Shown here: positions 8,830 through 19,427 of the stretch, one piece after another
Layout: the number at the start of each line of letters is the position of its first letter
How positions within the stretch are numbered: the first letter of the stretch is position 1
Made by a program: the position numbers and the translations under genes
Assembly: GCF_900129505.1 (NCBI RefSeq)
Contig: NZ_LT670818.1
Location: forward strand, 1,922,001 to 1,986,000
Origin: Bradyrhizobium erythrophlei
GTDB taxonomy: Bacteria; Pseudomonadota; Alphaproteobacteria; Rhizobiales; Xanthobacteraceae
Length of the DNA: 64,000 bases
Direction of reading: 5' to 3'
Notes under the pieces: generated by a model
Told to the model about the DNA's origin: nothing
The model's database searches: none
Seen by the model: the letters and a program-made list of their open reading frames with translations, nothing else

Positions 8830-9597
8830 ATGACCGATCCAACTGCTGGTTCCCTTGACACCGAACTGCTGGCCGAGCCGCGCCTCGTCGTCGAGCCCGG
8901 TGCTGCGGCGCGGGTGTCGGCGATCGCGGGTCCGGTGCTGCAGGGAATGGGTTACCGGCTGGTCCGGATCAAGATATCGGGCGAAAGCGGCTGCACCGTC
9001 CAGATCATGGCGGAACGGCCGGACGGATCGATGCAGATCGAGGATTGCGAAGCGATTTCAAAGGCGCTGTCGCCGGTACTCGACGTCGCCGACCCGATCG
9101 ACCGGGCCTACCGGCTGGAGATTTCCTCGCCCGGGATCGACCGGCCGCTGGTGCGCCGCTCCGATTTCGAGCGTTACGCCGGCCATCTCGTGAAGATCGA
9201 GATGGCGGTCGCGCATGGCGGCCGCAAGCGGTTCCGCGGCACGCTCGCCGGCGTCGAAGGCGACGCGGTGCGCTTACATCGCGATGACATACGTTCGGGC
9301 GAAGATGTCGATGTTCTGCTGGTAATGGAAGATATCGCCGACGCCAGGCTGGTTCTGACCGACGATCTGATCGCGGAATCGATGCGGCGCGGCAAGGCCG
9401 CGGAACGCGAGCTGCGCCAGTCGCTCGGGATCGAGCCGCCCCCGCCGCCCCATGCCAGGAAAAGCGATCCTGCCAAGAGCAACAAACCGAAGCCGAAATT
9501 GAAGCCGAACAAGCCCACCCCGAAGAATACCAAGGAACACCGCCTCGCCGCAGAACGACTGCGCCGGGGCGACACCGATCCCACGAGAGGAGACTAA
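8830..9597 (+). CDS. rimP: Ribosome maturation factor RimP
   Basis: RimP assists maturation of the 30S subunit. The N-terminal alpha/beta domain ([22 protein letters not shown]) and the family core ([30 protein letters not shown]) are clear, followed by the SH3-like C-terminal domain to about residue 185. A lysine/proline-rich tail of about 60 residues follows and is seen in Bradyrhizobium-type homologues. ATG 8830 (255 aa) is preferred over the in-frame TTG at 8818. It is the first gene of the operon, four bases upstream of nusA. Confidence 0.93.
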   Translation: MTDPTAGSLDTELLAEPRLVVEPGAAARVSAIAGPVLQGMGYRLVRIKISGESGCTVQIMAERPDGSMQIEDCEAISKALSPVLDVADPIDRAYRLEISSPGIDRPLVRRSDFERYAGHLVKIEMAVAHGGRKRFRGTLAGVEGDAVRLHRDDIRSGEDVDVLLVMEDIADARLVLTDDLIAESMRRGKAAERELRQSLGIEPPPPPHARKSDPAKSNKPKPKLKPNKPTPKNTKEHRLAAERLRRGDTDPTRGD

Positions 9598-9601
9598 AGC
9601 C

Positions 9602-11221
9602 ATGGCAGCTGTCAGCGCCAACAAACTCGAACTGCTGCAGATCGCAGACGCGGTCGCGCGCGAGAAATCGATTGACCGCGGCATCGTGATCGCGGCGATG
9701 GAAGACGCCATCGCCAAGGCGGCGCGCGCCCGCTACGGCAGCGAAACCGACGTGCACGCCGAGATCGACGCCAAGAAGGGCGAATTGCGGCTGTCGCGCC
9801 ACATGCTGGTGGTCGACCAGGTGGAAAACTCCGCGAACCAGATTTCGCTGGAAGATGCCCGCCGCGCCAATCCCGGCGCGCAAATCGGCGACACCATCGC
9901 CGACACCCTGCCGCCGCTGGAATATGGCCGCATCGCCGCGCAATCGGCCAAGCAGGTGATCGTGCAGAAGGTGCGCGAGGCCGAGCGCGACCGGCAGTAT
10001 CAGGAATTCAAGGACCGCATCGGCGACATCGTCAACGGCATCGTCAAGCGCGTCGAATACGGCAGCGTCATCGTCGATCTCGGCCGCGGCGAAGCCATCA
10101 TCCGCCGCGACGAGATGCTGCCGCGCGAGGTGTTCCGCAACGGTGACCGCGTCCGCGCCTATATTTTCGACGTGCGGCGCGAGACCAGGGGACCGCAGAT
10201 CTTCCTGTCCCGCACCCATCCGCAATTCATGGCGAAACTGTTCGCGCAGGAAGTTCCGGAAATCTATGACGGCATCGTCGAGATCAAGGCGGTGGCCCGT
10301 GACCCCGGCTCGCGCGCGAAAATCGGGGTGATTTCCCGGGATTCGTCGGTCGACCCGGTCGGCGCCTGCGTCGGCATGCGCGGCTCGCGCGTGCAGGCGG
10401 TGGTCAACGAGCTGCAGGGCGAGAAGATCGACATCATTCCATGGTCGCCCGACATCGCGACCTTCGTCGTCAACGCGCTGGCGCCCGCCGAGGTCGCCAA
10501 GGTCGTGATCGACGAGGACCGCGAGCGGATCGAAGTCGTGGTTCCCGACACCAACAACCAGCTGTCGCTGGCGATCGGCCGGCGCGGCCAGAACGTGCGT
10601 CTGGCCTCGCAGCTGACCGGCTGGGACATCGACATCCTGACCGAACAGGAAGAATCCGAGCGTCGCCAGGCCGACTTCGAGAACTCGACGCGCGTGTTCA
10701 TGGAAGCGTTGAACGTCGACGAAGTGGTCGGCCAATTGCTGGCGTCGGAAGGCTTCACCTCGGTAGAGGAACTGGCGATGGTCGACGCCAAGGAACTGGC
10801 CGGTATCGAAGGCTTCGACGAGGAAACCGCCAACGAGCTGCAAAGCCGGGCCCGCGAATATCTGGAACAGCTCGAAAGCGAGCTCGAAAACAAACGTAAG
10901 GAGCTCGGTGTGGAAGACGCTTTGAAGACGGTGCCCGGCGTGACCTCGAAGATGCTGGTGAAATTCGGCGAGAACGACATCAAGACGGTCGAGGATCTGG
11001 CCGGATGCGCCACCGACGACCTGGTCGGCTGGACCGAGCGCAAGGAAGGCGGCGAGCCGACCAAGCACCCCGGCATTCTCGACGCCAACGAAATCTCGCG
11101 CGACGACGCCGAGAACATGATCATGCAGGCGCGGGTCCTCGCCGGCTGGATCACCGAAGCCGATCTGGCCAAGAAACCCGAGGAGACCGGGGCCGAGACC
11201 CCCGAAGGTCAGCCGGTTTGA
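9602..11221 (+). CDS. nusA: Transcription termination/antitermination factor NusA
   Basis: NusA binds RNA polymerase and nascent RNA and controls pausing, termination and antitermination. Domains in order: N-terminal polymerase-binding domain (1-130), S1 (about 135-200, [19 protein letters not shown]), KH1 (about 230-280), KH2 (about 300-345, [18 protein letters not shown]), then two helix-hairpin-helix acidic repeats (about 365-420 and 440-510), the alphaproteobacterial arrangement. The ribosome site AGGAG at 9588-9592 supports the start. Because it sits in its own operon behind a leader terminator, autoregulation through readthrough is plausible but inferred. Confidence 0.97.
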   Translation: MAAVSANKLELLQIADAVAREKSIDRGIVIAAMEDAIAKAARARYGSETDVHAEIDAKKGELRLSRHMLVVDQVENSANQISLEDARRANPGAQIGDTIADTLPPLEYGRIAAQSAKQVIVQKVREAERDRQYQEFKDRIGDIVNGIVKRVEYGSVIVDLGRGEAIIRRDEMLPREVFRNGDRVRAYIFDVRRETRGPQIFLSRTHPQFMAKLFAQEVPEIYDGIVEIKAVARDPGSRAKIGVISRDSSVDPVGACVGMRGSRVQAVVNELQGEKIDIIPWSPDIATFVVNALAPAEVAKVVIDEDRERIEVVVPDTNNQLSLAIGRRGQNVRLASQLTGWDIDILTEQEESERRQADFENSTRVFMEALNVDEVVGQLLASEGFTSVEELAMVDAKELAGIEGFDEETANELQSRAREYLEQLESELENKRKELGVEDALKTVPGVTSKMLVKFGENDIKTVEDLAGCATDDLVGWTERKEGGEPTKHPGILDANEISRDDAENMIMQARVLAGWITEADLAKKPEETGAETPEGQPV

Positions 11222-11230
11222 TGCGCGCGT

Positions 11231-11286
11231 CGCGCAAAAAGCTTGCCCTCGGACCCGATCCGAGGGTGGAACACCGGTTTTGCGCG
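11231..11286. repeat. Two-part hairpin repeat between nusA and ylxR
   Basis: Outer arms CGCGCAAAA (11231-11239) and TTTTGCGCG (11278-11286) are perfectly complementary; an inner hairpin has arms CCCTCGGA (11246-11253) and TCCGAGGG (11259-11266) with a five-base loop. No T-run follows, so it is not a typical terminator. It fills most of the 102-base gap inside the operon and resembles a dispersed Bradyrhizobium intergenic repeat. Confidence 0.65.
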
Positions 11287-11323
11287 ACCGTAACGCGCAA
11301 ATGACAGGAGCCGTGTCGCCCGC

Positions 11324-12049
11324 ATGCTTGCTATCGCCGACCCCGATCTCGACAACGGACCGCGGACCGACAGGTCCGCGAGGTCACGGATGTGCGCGGT
11401 CACGCGGCAGGTGCGGCCGATCGACGAGCTGATCCGCTTTGTGGTCGCGCCCTCGGGCGAGGTGATCCCGGATCTGAAACGCAAGCTTCCCGGTCGCGGC
11501 CTGTGGGTCGCAGCCTCGCGCCAGACGGTTGCGGAAGCCGTGCGGCGTCACCAATTCAGTAAGGGATTCAAGCGCGAAGTCCGCGTTTCACCGACGCTTG
11601 CCACCGACACCGAGGCCCTGCTGGTGCGCAGCACCATCGAGGCGCTGGCCATGGCCGCCAAGGCCGGCCAGGTGGTTTCGGGCTTCGGCAAGGTCGACGA
11701 TACAATCAGGTCGCGGCAGACGCGGGCTTCGATCGGGGCGCTGATCCATGCCTCGGACGGCGCGGCCGACGGAATCCGGAAACTGGATGCCGTGCTCCGG
11801 CAAAATGCCGGGATTAACGATGAATCGAACCTTATTCCGGTCGTCACGGCGCTGACCTCCGAACAATTGGATTTGGCACTGGGGCGGTCAAATGTGATAC
11901 ATGCTGCCCTGCTCGCTGGCCCGGCGAGCAAAACGTTCCTGTCACGCAGCCATATCCTGGTCCGATACCGGATGGCGGACGCCGACAAGACAGCCGGTAA
12001 TGCGGCCCAGAATTCGCCGATAGAGACTGTGCGGACACGCACGACGTAA
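11324..12049 (+). CDS. ylxR: YlxR (DUF448) RNA-binding domain fused to an L7Ae-like domain
   Basis: The 241-residue protein begins with a YlxR/DUF448 domain (about 20-100: MCAVTRQVRPIDELIRFV, PGRGLWVAASRQTV) and continues with an L7Ae/L30e-like RNA-binding domain (about 105-205: ALAMAAKAGQVVSGFGKV ... ALIHASDGAADGIRKL). It lies between nusA and infB, the invariant place for ylxR. The two-domain form is usual in alphaproteobacteria; the L7Ae-like part is a separate protein (YlxQ) in Firmicutes. The role is probably RNA binding in translation or RNA decay, but the exact function is unsettled. Confidence 0.88.
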   Translation: MLAIADPDLDNGPRTDRSARSRMCAVTRQVRPIDELIRFVVAPSGEVIPDLKRKLPGRGLWVAASRQTVAEAVRRHQFSKGFKREVRVSPTLATDTEALLVRSTIEALAMAAKAGQVVSGFGKVDDTIRSRQTRASIGALIHASDGAADGIRKLDAVLRQNAGINDESNLIPVVTALTSEQLDLALGRSNVIHAALLAGPASKTFLSRSHILVRYRMADADKTAGNAAQNSPIETVRTRTT

Positions 12050-12068
12050 ACAGGATTAGGACTGCTGA

Positions 12069-14696
12069 ATGGTCGATAAAACGCCTGGCGACAGGAAACT
12101 GAGTGTTCCGAACAAGACCCTGACGCTGAAGCCGCGGGTCGAGACGGGCACCGTCAAGCAGAGCTTCAGCCACGGCCGCACCAAGCAGGTCGTGGTTGAA
12201 AAGCGCGGCAAGCGCCGCGTCGGCGGCGATGGACCCGCAACGGAAACGCATGCGCCGGAGCCTGCGATCGTTGCCAAGGCCGCACCCGCAGCACCTGCCG
12301 CTCCCGCCCCCAAGGCGCCGCTCGCCCGTCCCGCGGCACCGCAGCCTTCTGCCTCGCGCGGCGGTTCCGGCGTGGTCCTGCGTACCCTGACCGAGGATGA
12401 GCGCTCGGCCCGCGCCAGCGCGCTTGCCGACGCCAAGGCCCGCGAGTTCGAAGAGCGCCGGCTGGCCGAAGAGGAAGCCAAGCGCCGCAACAGCAAGGAA
12501 GGCATCGAGCAGGCCGAGCGCGAAGCCGCCGAGGCCCGCCGCAAGGCCGAGGAAGAACGCCATCGCCAGGACGAGGAAGCCAAGCGCAAGGCCGAAGTCG
12601 AAGCCAAGAAACGCTTCGGCGAAGCCGAGGCCGCCAAGACGGCCGTCGCGGCCCGCGCCGCGCTGCCCGCCGCGCGCGCCCCCGGCATCGCCGCCGACAT
12701 CACCGACGAGGATGAAGGTCCGCGCCAGATCCGCCGTGGTCCCGGCGGCGCCGTACGCCCGGTGGTTCCCCCGAAGACGACCGCCAAGCCCGCGCCGCAG
12801 AAGCAGCGCGGACGCCTGACGCTGGTCACCGCGCTCAACGCCGATGACGTGCGCGAGCGCTCGATCGCCTCGTTCCGCCGCCGCACCCAGCGCCTGAAGG
12901 GCCATGCCTCGAACGAGCCCAAGGAAAAGCTGATCCGCGAAGTGGTGATTCCGGAAGCCATCAACATCCAGGAACTCGCCAACCGCATGTCGGAGCGCGC
13001 GGTCGACGTCATCCGCCTGCTGATGAAGCAGGGCGCGATGCACAAGATCACCGACGTGATCGACGCCGACACCGCGCAGCTGATCGCCGAGGAACTGGGT
13101 CATACCGTCAAGCGCGTGGCCGCGTCGGACGTCGAGGAAGGCCTGTTCGACGTCGTCGACGATTCCACCGACACCGAGCCGCGTTCGCCGGTCGTGACCG
13201 TGATGGGCCATGTCGACCACGGCAAGACCTCGCTGCTCGACGCGCTGCGCCACGCTAACGTGGTCTCGGGCGAAGCCGGCGGCATCACCCAGCATATCGG
13301 CGCCTATCAGGTGACCTCGCCGGAAAGCGGCAAGAAGATCACCTTCATCGACACCCCGGGCCATGCCGCGTTCACCGCGATGCGCGCCCGCGGCGCCAAG
13401 GTGACCGACATCGTGATCCTGGTGGTCGCGGCCGACGACGGCGTCATGCCGCAGACAATCGAGGCGATCCATCACGCCAAGGCGGCGAAGGTTCCGATGA
13501 TCGTGGCGATCAACAAGATCGACAAGCCGGACGCCCGGCCCGACCGCGTGCGCACCGAACTGCTGCAGCACGAGGTGCAGGTCGAATCGCTCGGCGGCGA
13601 CGTTGTTGACGTCGAGGTCTCCGCCAAGAACAAGACCAATCTCGACAAGCTCCTGGAAATGATCGCGCTGCAGGCCGAACTGCTCGACCTCAAGACCAAT
13701 GCGTCGCGCCCCGCCGAAGGCACCGTGATCGAAGCCAAGCTCGATCGCGGCCGCGGTCCGGTCGCGACCGTGCTGGTGCAGCGCGGCACCTTGAGGGTGG
13801 GCGACATCATCGTCGCCGGCGCCGAGATGGGCCGCGTGCGTGCGCTGATCAACGATCAGGGCGCCACCATCGACGAGGCCGGACCTTCGGTGCCGGTCGA
13901 GGTACTCGGCTTCAACGGCCCGCCGGAAGCCGGCGACCGTCTGGCCGTGGTCGACAGCGAAGCGCGCGCCCGCGAAGTCACCAGCTACCGCGCCCATCAG
14001 AAGCGCGAGAACGCCGCCGCCTCTATTTCCGGCATGCGCGGCTCGCTCGAGCAGATGATGTCGCAGCTCAAGACCTCGGGCCGCAAGGACTTCCCGCTGA
14101 TCGTCAAGGCCGACGTGCAGGGCTCGCTGGAAGCGATCCTCGGCTCGCTGGAAAAGCTCGGCACCGACGAAGTCGCCGCCCGCATCCTGCATGCCGGCGT
14201 CGGCGGCATCTCGGAATCCGACGTGACGCTGGCGGAAGGCTTCAATGCCGCCATCATCGGCTTCAACGTCCGCGCCCACAAGGAAGCCGCGGCCGCGGCC
14301 AAGCGCAACGGCATCGAGATCCGCTATTACAACATCATCTACGACCTCGTGGATGACGTGAAGAAGGCGATGAGCGGCCTGCTCGCGCCGACGCTGCGCG
14401 AAACCATGCTCGGCAACGCCCAGATCCTGGAAGTCTTCAACATTTCCAAGGTCGGCAAGGTCGCGGGCTGCCGCGTCACCGACGGCACCGTGGAACGCGG
14501 CGCCAACGTCCGCCTGATTCGCGACAATGTCGTCGTGCACGAAGGCAAGCTGTCGACGCTGAAGCGGTTCAAGGACGAAGTGAAGGAAGTGCAGTCCGGC
14601 CAGGAATGCGGCATGGCGTTCGAGAATTACGGCGACATGCGCGTCGGCGACATCATCGAGTGTTATCGCGTGGAGACGATCCAGCGCAGCCTTTAA
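12069..14696 (+). CDS. infB: Translation initiation factor IF-2
   Basis: IF-2 is the GTPase that brings initiator tRNA to the 30S subunit. The 875-residue protein has a long charged N-terminus (to about 290, with an EAEAKR/EEARR-rich helix at 120-200), then the GTPase: G1 GHVDHGKT at 380-387, G3 DTPGHAAF, G4 NKID and G5 SAK, followed by domains II, III and the fMet-tRNA-binding domain IV (ending [19 protein letters not shown]). All key GTPase residues, including the catalytic His of DTPGH, are intact. Its position after ylxR is conserved. Confidence 0.98.
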   Translation: MVDKTPGDRKLSVPNKTLTLKPRVETGTVKQSFSHGRTKQVVVEKRGKRRVGGDGPATETHAPEPAIVAKAAPAAPAAPAPKAPLARPAAPQPSASRGGSGVVLRTLTEDERSARASALADAKAREFEERRLAEEEAKRRNSKEGIEQAEREAAEARRKAEEERHRQDEEAKRKAEVEAKKRFGEAEAAKTAVAARAALPAARAPGIAADITDEDEGPRQIRRGPGGAVRPVVPPKTTAKPAPQKQRGRLTLVTALNADDVRERSIASFRRRTQRLKGHASNEPKEKLIREVVIPEAINIQELANRMSERAVDVIRLLMKQGAMHKITDVIDADTAQLIAEELGHTVKRVAASDVEEGLFDVVDDSTDTEPRSPVVTVMGHVDHGKTSLLDALRHANVVSGEAGGITQHIGAYQVTSPESGKKITFIDTPGHAAFTAMRARGAKVTDIVILVVAADDGVMPQTIEAIHHAKAAKVPMIVAINKIDKPDARPDRVRTELLQHEVQVESLGGDVVDVEVSAKNKTNLDKLLEMIALQAELLDLKTNASRPAEGTVIEAKLDRGRGPVATVLVQRGTLRVGDIIVAGAEMGRVRALINDQGATIDEAGPSVPVEVLGFNGPPEAGDRLAVVDSEARAREVTSYRAHQKRENAAASISGMRGSLEQMMSQLKTSGRKDFPLIVKADVQGSLEAILGSLEKLGTDEVAARILHAGVGGISESDVTLAEGFNAAIIGFNVRAHKEAAAAAKRNGIEIRYYNIIYDLVDDVKKAMSGLLAPTLRETMLGNAQILEVFNISKVGKVAGCRVTDGTVERGANVRLIRDNVVVHEGKLSTLKRFKDEVKEVQSGQECGMAFENYGDMRVGDIIECYRVETIQRSL

Positions 14697-14742
14697 GTTT
14701 GAACCTTAGGGCTTCGTCAGAAGGAATATCGAGATAGTTCGA

Positions 14743-14854
14743 CGTCATGCCCGGCTTTAATGCCGGGCATCCGCGTCTTGCGAAATTCAGCAACGAGTAA
14801 GACGTGGATGGCCGGGACATCCCGCGCGAAGACGCGCTTCTGCCCGGCCATGAC
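14743..14854. repeat. Long inverted repeat element between infB and rbfA
   Basis: The element begins CGTCATGCCCGGC and ends with the near-complement GCCCGGCCATGACG, and contains internal complementary arms (CATCCGCGTCTT and AAGACGTGGATG). This gives a cruciform-like structure of 112 bases in the 180-base gap. It belongs to the GTCATGCCCGGC class of dispersed repeats seen widely in Bradyrhizobium; a partial copy lies at 59727-59753. Confidence 0.7.
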
Positions 14855-14876
14855 GAATTGTTTTCGAAGGACCCCA

Positions 14877-15290
14877 ATGCCCAGCCACCACAAGAAGGAC
14901 TCTGCCCCCGGCGGCTCGCAGCGTCAGTTGCGCGTCGGCGAAACCGTGCGTCACGCGATCGCAGATATTCTCTCCCAGGGCAGCGTGCATGATCCGGAAC
15001 TCGAGGGTCACATCGTCACGGTGCCCGAGGTGCGGATGTCGCCGGACCTCAAGCTTGCGACCATCTACGTCATGCCGCTCGGCGGCCGCGATACGGACAT
15101 CGTGATCGCGGCACTGGAGCGCAACAAGAAGTTCCTGCGCGGCGAGATCGCGCACCGCGTTAACTTAAAATTTGCGCCTGATATTCGCTTCCGCGTTGAC
15201 GAACGATTCGACGAAGCGGAACGAATAGAGAAATTACTGAGAACACCTGCGGTGCAAAGAGACCTCGAACCAGATTCGGACAAATCCTGA
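14877..15290 (+). CDS. rbfA: Ribosome-binding factor A
   Basis: RbfA binds the 30S subunit and helps late 16S rRNA maturation. The 137-residue protein has the KH-like RbfA fold: [14 protein letters not shown], then [19 protein letters not shown], and the C-terminal [18 protein letters not shown]. The ATG at 14877 with AAGG at 14866-14869 is chosen; the frame is open further upstream only through the repeat element. The TGA overlaps the truB ATG (TGATG). Confidence 0.94.
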   Translation: MPSHHKKDSAPGGSQRQLRVGETVRHAIADILSQGSVHDPELEGHIVTVPEVRMSPDLKLATIYVMPLGGRDTDIVIAALERNKKFLRGEIAHRVNLKFAPDIRFRVDERFDEAERIEKLLRTPAVQRDLEPDSDKS

Positions 15291-16399
15291 TGATCGTGAC
15301 CACCGCCAACAGCGCGTTCGAGCCGCCAAATGCCGATTCGCACGAGGCCGAAAAAAATAATTTTGTCGAGGCGCGCCGCCCCAACAACGATCCGCGCGAT
15401 CAGGGCCAGCGCGGCGGCAAGCAGGCGCGGCAGAATCAGCCCCGGCGCGACAAGCGCGACGTTCACGGCTGGGTGGTGCTCGACAAACCGATCGGCATGA
15501 CCTCGACACAGGCGGTCGCGGTGGTGAAGCGGCTGTTCCAGGCCAAGCGCGCCGGCCACGCCGGCACGCTCGATCCGCTGGCCTCCGGCGGGCTACCGAT
15601 TGCGCTCGGCGAGGCCACCAAGACGGTTCCCTTCGTGATGGACGGCCGCAAGCGCTACCGCTTTACGGTCGCCTGGGGCGAGGAACGCGATACCGACGAT
15701 ACCGAGGGCCGGGCGGTCAAAACCAACGAGCTCAGGCCGTCGGCCGAGACGATCCAGGAGCTGTTGCCGCGCTTTACCGGCCTGATCGAGCAGATCCCGC
15801 CGCAATATTCCGCCATCAAGGTCCAGGGCGAGCGGGCCTATGATTTGGCGCGCGATGGAGAGACCGTCGACCTGAAGCCAAGGCCGGTCGAGATTCACGA
15901 ATTAACCCTTGTAGAACAACCAGATAGTAGCCATTCGGTGTTCGAGGCCGAGTGCGGCAAGGGAACCTACGTGCGGGCGCTGGCGCGCGATATCGGCCGG
16001 CTGCTCGGCTGCTACGGCCATATCTGCGCGCTGCGGCGGACCCTGGTCGGCCCATTCGGCGAGAAGGACATGATTCCGCTGGAACAACTGGAGGCTTTGT
16101 GCGATAGAGCCGCGTCTGGCGAGGGCAGCCTCGCCGACGCGCTTTTGCCCGTTGAGACCGCGCTGGACGACATCCCGGCACTGGCCGTCACACGGGCTGA
16201 TGCGGCAAGGCTCCATCGGGGCCAGGCCGTTTTGTTGCGCGGACGGGATGCGCCCAATAGTAGCGGCACAGTCTATGTCACGGTGGCAGGCCGGCTTCTG
16301 GCCCTCGCCGAAATTGGCAATGGCGAACTCATCCCCAAGCGCGTGTTCAACCTGAACGGACTGACTGCCAGTCCGGCTCGCAACAATGAAAGTGTTTGA
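15290..16399 (+). CDS. truB: tRNA pseudouridine(55) synthase
   Basis: TruB makes pseudouridine 55 in the T-loop of tRNAs. The catalytic Asp is in [13 protein letters not shown], and the flanking [17 protein letters not shown] and [15 protein letters not shown] stretches are typical. Residues 1-55 are a basic, glutamine/arginine-rich extension not present in E. coli TruB, which may add RNA affinity. The C-terminal region (about 290-360) matches the TruB family II PUA-like part. Start ATG 15290 overlaps the rbfA stop, indicating coupling. Confidence 0.95.
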   Translation: MIVTTANSAFEPPNADSHEAEKNNFVEARRPNNDPRDQGQRGGKQARQNQPRRDKRDVHGWVVLDKPIGMTSTQAVAVVKRLFQAKRAGHAGTLDPLASGGLPIALGEATKTVPFVMDGRKRYRFTVAWGEERDTDDTEGRAVKTNELRPSAETIQELLPRFTGLIEQIPPQYSAIKVQGERAYDLARDGETVDLKPRPVEIHELTLVEQPDSSHSVFEAECGKGTYVRALARDIGRLLGCYGHICALRRTLVGPFGEKDMIPLEQLEALCDRAASGEGSLADALLPVETALDDIPALAVTRADAARLHRGQAVLLRGRDAPNSSGTVYVTVAGRLLALAEIGNGELIPKRVFNLNGLTASPARNNESV

Positions 16400-16401
16400 C
16401 G

Positions 16402-16671
16402 ATGTCGATTACCGCCGAACGCAAAGCGGAAGTCATCAAGACGAATGCCAACAAGGCCGGCGACACCGGCTCGCCCGAGGTCCAGGTCGCGATCCTGTCG
16501 GAACGCATCAACAACCTGACCGGGCACTTCAAGACCCACGTGAAGGACAACCATTCGCGGCGTGGCCTCCTGAAGCTCGTGTCGACGCGCCGTTCGCTTC
16601 TCGATTACATCAAGAAGAAGGACGAGGCGCGTTACAAGGCGCTGCTCGAAAAGCACAACATTCGTCGTTGA
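16402..16671 (+). CDS. rpsO: 30S ribosomal protein S15
   Basis: Exactly 89 residues, the universal S15 length, with the signature [34 protein letters not shown] and the basic C-terminus [17 protein letters not shown]15 binds the 16S rRNA central-domain three-way junction. ATG 16402 is used rather than the in-frame TTG at 16396. It lies between truB and pnp, as in many proteobacteria. Confidence 0.97.
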   Translation: MSITAERKAEVIKTNANKAGDTGSPEVQVAILSERINNLTGHFKTHVKDNHSRRGLLKLVSTRRSLLDYIKKKDEARYKALLEKHNIRR

Positions 16672-16680
16672 GTTGAAAGT

Positions 16681-16701
16681 ACGCGCGCATGTCGCGCGCG
16701 T
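16681..16701 (+). other. Hairpin after rpsO
   Basis: ACGCGCG (16681-16687) and CGCGCGT (16695-16701) form a GC-rich stem with a seven-base loop directly after the rpsO stop. A T-rich run is lacking, so it is more likely an RNA-stabilising or processing hairpin than an intrinsic terminator. Confidence 0.4.
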
Positions 16702-16760
16702 TGTTGCGCATGGTTTTCGAACGGCAGTTTCTTCGCCTTTCGGGCAGGCCATGCGCATCC

Positions 16761-16801
16761 GGGCATGATCCTCGACGCGTTTTCGAAACGGGATCATGCC
16801 C
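16761..16801. repeat. Perfect palindromic repeat in the rpsO-pnp gap
   Basis: GGGCATGATCC (16761-16771) and GGATCATGCCC (16791-16801) are perfect 11-base inverted arms with a 19-base centre containing TTTTCGAAA. It sits in the 377-base gene-free gap 16672-17048, the region where E. coli has an RNase III-cleaved hairpin used for pnp autoregulation. A second small hairpin, TTTCACG/CGTGAAA (17013-17030), lies just upstream of pnp. The rest of the gap shows no gene. Confidence 0.65.
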
Positions 16802-17048
16802 AAACAGAGGTCGTCCAGCAGCACTCCGGCGACTGGACGATGACGGGCAAGGTGCCCGTCGCGCGGGTTGAAGGCTGCTAGCCTTGGCCCGCAACACACC
16901 GGAAGGATGAAGGCCATCCAGCACATCAAGACCATGGCAGGATCGCAGGACGCTGATTTCGCATTGCGGTCAGCGTCCCGCAATCTTGCGCATGGTTTTT
17001 TTGTGCCGGCCTTTCACGCCTTTCGTGAAACCATGAAAGAAGACCGCA

Positions 17049-19202
17049 ATGTTCAATATTCATTCAGTCGAGATCGACTGGGGTGGACGTCCCCTCAGGC
17101 TTGAAACCGGAAAGATCGCCCGTCAGGCCGACGGCGCCGTGCTCGCGACCTATGGCGAGACCGTCGTGCTCGCTACCGTCGTTGCCGCCAAAACGCCCCG
17201 CGAGGGCGTCGACTTCCTGCCGCTGACCGTCGACTATCAGGAAAAGACCTACGCCGCGGGCCGCATTCCCGGCGGCTATTTCAAGCGCGAAGGCCGTCCC
17301 ACCGAGAAGGAGACGCTGGTCTCCCGCCTGATCGACCGCCCGATCCGTCCGCTGTTCGTCGATGGTTGGCGCAACGAAACCCAGGTGATCGTGACGACGC
17401 TGTCGCACGACATGGAGAACGATCCCGACATCCTGGCGCTGGTGGCGGCGTCCGCGGCGCTGACCCTGTCGGGCGCCCCGTTCAAGGGTCCGATCGGTGC
17501 CGCCCGCGTCGGCTTCATCAACGACGAGTACGTGCTCAACCCCACGCTCGACGAGATGGTCGAAACCCAGCTCGATCTCGTCGTCGCCGGCACCGCCGAC
17601 GCCGTGCTGATGGTGGAATCGGAAGCCAAGGAACTCAACGAAGAGATCATGCTCGGCGCCGTGATGTTCGGCCACCGGCACTTCCAGCCGGTGATCAGCG
17701 CGATCATCGAGCTGGCCGAGAAGGCCGCCAAGGAGCCGCGCGAAGTCAAGATCGTCGACGAGAGCGTGCTCGAGAAGGAAATCCTCGGGCTGATCGAGAC
17801 CGATCTGCGCGCTGCCTATGCGATCCCGGTCAAGCAGGACCGCTACGCCGCGGTCGGCAAGGCCAAGGAAAAGGTGATGGCGCACTATTTCCCGGAAGGC
17901 CAGGAGCCGAAATACGACAAGCTCCGCATCGCCGCCGTGTTCAAGGAGCTTGAAGCCAAGATCGTTCGCTGGAACATTCTCGACACCGGCAAGCGCATCG
18001 ACGGCCGCGATTCCAAGACCGTGCGCAACATCATCGCCGAAGTCGGCGTGTTGCCCCGCGCCCATGGCTCGGCTTTGTTCACCCGCGGCGAGACGCAAGC
18101 GATGGTCGTGACCACGCTCGGCACCGGCGAGGACGAGCAGTACATCGACGCGCTGTCGGGAACGTACAAAGAGACGTTCCTGCTGCACTACAACTTCCCT
18201 CCCTACTCGGTCGGTGAAACCGGACGCATGGGCGGCACGAAGCGCCGCGAGATCGGCCACGGCAAGCTGGCCTGGCGCGCGATCCACCCGGTGCTGCCGC
18301 CGCATCACGAATTCCCTTACACGGTGCGCGTGGTCTCCGAGATCACCGAGTCGAACGGATCGTCGTCGATGGCGTCGGTCTGCGGCGCCTCGTTGGCGCT
18401 GATGGATGCGGGCGTTCCCCTGAAACGGCCGACGGCGGGCATCGCCATGGGCCTCATTCTCGAGGGCAGCCGCTTCGCGGTGCTGTCGGACATCCTCGGC
18501 GACGAGGATCATCTCGGCGACATGGACTTCAAGGTGGCGGGCACTGAAACGGGCATCACCTCGCTGCAGATGGACATCAAGATCGCCGGCATCACCGAGG
18601 AGATCATGAAGGTCGCGCTCGGCCAGGCCAAGGATGGGCGCATCCACATCCTCGGCGAAATGTCCAAGGCGCTGACCGCGGCACGCGCCGAGCTCGGCGA
18701 ATATGCGCCGCGCATCGAGACCTTCAAGATCCCGACCGACAAGATCCGCGAAGTGATCGGCACCGGCGGCAAGGTGATCCGCGAGATCGTGGAAAAGACC
18801 GGCGCCAAGGTCAATATCGACGACGACGGCACCGTGAAGGTCGCTTCCGCCGACGGCGAATCGATCAAGGCCGCGATCAAGTGGATCAAGTCGATCGCCT
18901 CCGATCCGGAGCTCGGCCAGATCTACGACGGCACCGTGGTCAAGGTGATGGAGTTCGGCGCGTTCGTTAACTTCTTCGGCGCCAAGGACGGTCTCGTCCA
19001 CATCAGCCAGCTCTCGGGCAGCCGCGTCCAGAAGACCTCCGACGTCGTCAAGGAAGGCGACAAGGTCAAGGTCAAGCTGCTTGGCTTCGACGATCGCGGC
19101 AAGACGCGCCTGTCGATGAAGGCGGTCGATCAGGTGACCGGCGAGGATCTCGAGGCCAAGCAGAAGGCCGAGGCCCCGGCGCGCGAAGCCGCCGGCGAGT
19201 AG
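17049..19202 (+). CDS. pnp: Polyribonucleotide nucleotidyltransferase (PNPase)
   Basis: PNPase degrades RNA 3' to 5' phosphorolytically and can add tails; it is a degradosome component. The 717-residue protein has two RNase PH domains (1-145 and about 320-545) joined by an alpha-helical domain, then KH (about 560-620, [20 protein letters not shown]) and S1 (about 625-695, [24 protein letters not shown] quoted in part). [13 protein letters not shown] and [20 protein letters not shown] are typical active-site regions. An intrinsic terminator follows, closing the operon. Confidence 0.98.
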   Translation: MFNIHSVEIDWGGRPLRLETGKIARQADGAVLATYGETVVLATVVAAKTPREGVDFLPLTVDYQEKTYAAGRIPGGYFKREGRPTEKETLVSRLIDRPIRPLFVDGWRNETQVIVTTLSHDMENDPDILALVAASAALTLSGAPFKGPIGAARVGFINDEYVLNPTLDEMVETQLDLVVAGTADAVLMVESEAKELNEEIMLGAVMFGHRHFQPVISAIIELAEKAAKEPREVKIVDESVLEKEILGLIETDLRAAYAIPVKQDRYAAVGKAKEKVMAHYFPEGQEPKYDKLRIAAVFKELEAKIVRWNILDTGKRIDGRDSKTVRNIIAEVGVLPRAHGSALFTRGETQAMVVTTLGTGEDEQYIDALSGTYKETFLLHYNFPPYSVGETGRMGGTKRREIGHGKLAWRAIHPVLPPHHEFPYTVRVVSEITESNGSSSMASVCGASLALMDAGVPLKRPTAGIAMGLILEGSRFAVLSDILGDEDHLGDMDFKVAGTETGITSLQMDIKIAGITEEIMKVALGQAKDGRIHILGEMSKALTAARAELGEYAPRIETFKIPTDKIREVIGTGGKVIREIVEKTGAKVNIDDDGTVKVASADGESIKAAIKWIKSIASDPELGQIYDGTVVKVMEFGAFVNFFGAKDGLVHISQLSGSRVQKTSDVVKEGDKVKVKLLGFDDRGKTRLSMKAVDQVTGEDLEAKQKAEAPAREAAGE

Positions 19203-19226
19203 GTCTCGCAGGAATCAGGATCAACG

Positions 19227-19258
19227 AAGGGCGGCCGAAGGGCCGCCCTTTTGTTTTT
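19227..19258 (+). terminator. Intrinsic terminator after pnp
   Basis: AAGGGCGGCC (19227-19236) pairs perfectly with GGCCGCCCTT (19241-19250) around a GAAG loop and is followed by TTGTTTTT. This is a canonical rho-independent terminator 25 bases after the pnp stop. Confidence 0.9.
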
Positions 19259-19282
19259 GTGCAGGGCATCGGCATTCTCACC

Positions 19283-19419
19283 GGTCATCATCCGCGAAAG
19301 CGGATGATCCAGTATTCCAGAGACGGCCATGATAAAATCGATAGGCGGCGGCGTACTGGATACCCGCCGGAGCCTGTCATCGGGCTCGCCGAAGGCGAGA
19401 CCCGGTGGCGGGTATGACA
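19283..19419. repeat. Dispersed repeat, GATCCAGTATT family, copy 1
   Basis: The element opens with a short hairpin (CATCCGCGAAAGCGGATG), then GATCCAGTATTC, and later GCGGCGTACTGGATAC, the inverse of the first half, ending in GGCGGGTATGACAG. Copies with the same GGCGATCCAGTATT core are at 25021-25123 and 26001-26099. It occupies the gap between the pnp terminator and oxyR. Confidence 0.65.
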
Positions 19420-19427
19420 GCCTTAGG

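Noticed and set aside
9005..11068. Long minus-strand open frame opposite nusA
   Set aside because: It mirrors the codon pattern of rimP-nusA in a GC-rich genome; the plus-strand genes have clear domains and the antisense translation matches no family.
11844..14540. 898-codon minus-strand open frame opposite infB
   Set aside because: It is an antisense shadow; its composition (His/Gly/Ala/Arg-rich) is the usual complement of a GC-rich gene, and IF-2 is unmistakable on the plus strand.
16868..17104. Small open frame in the rpsO-pnp gap
   Set aside because: No ribosome site, low-quality composition, and it overlaps the pnp start; the region is better explained as structured non-coding sequence.
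17064..19001. Long minus-strand open frame opposite pnp
   Set aside because: Same shadow effect; PNPase on the plus strand is complete with all domains.
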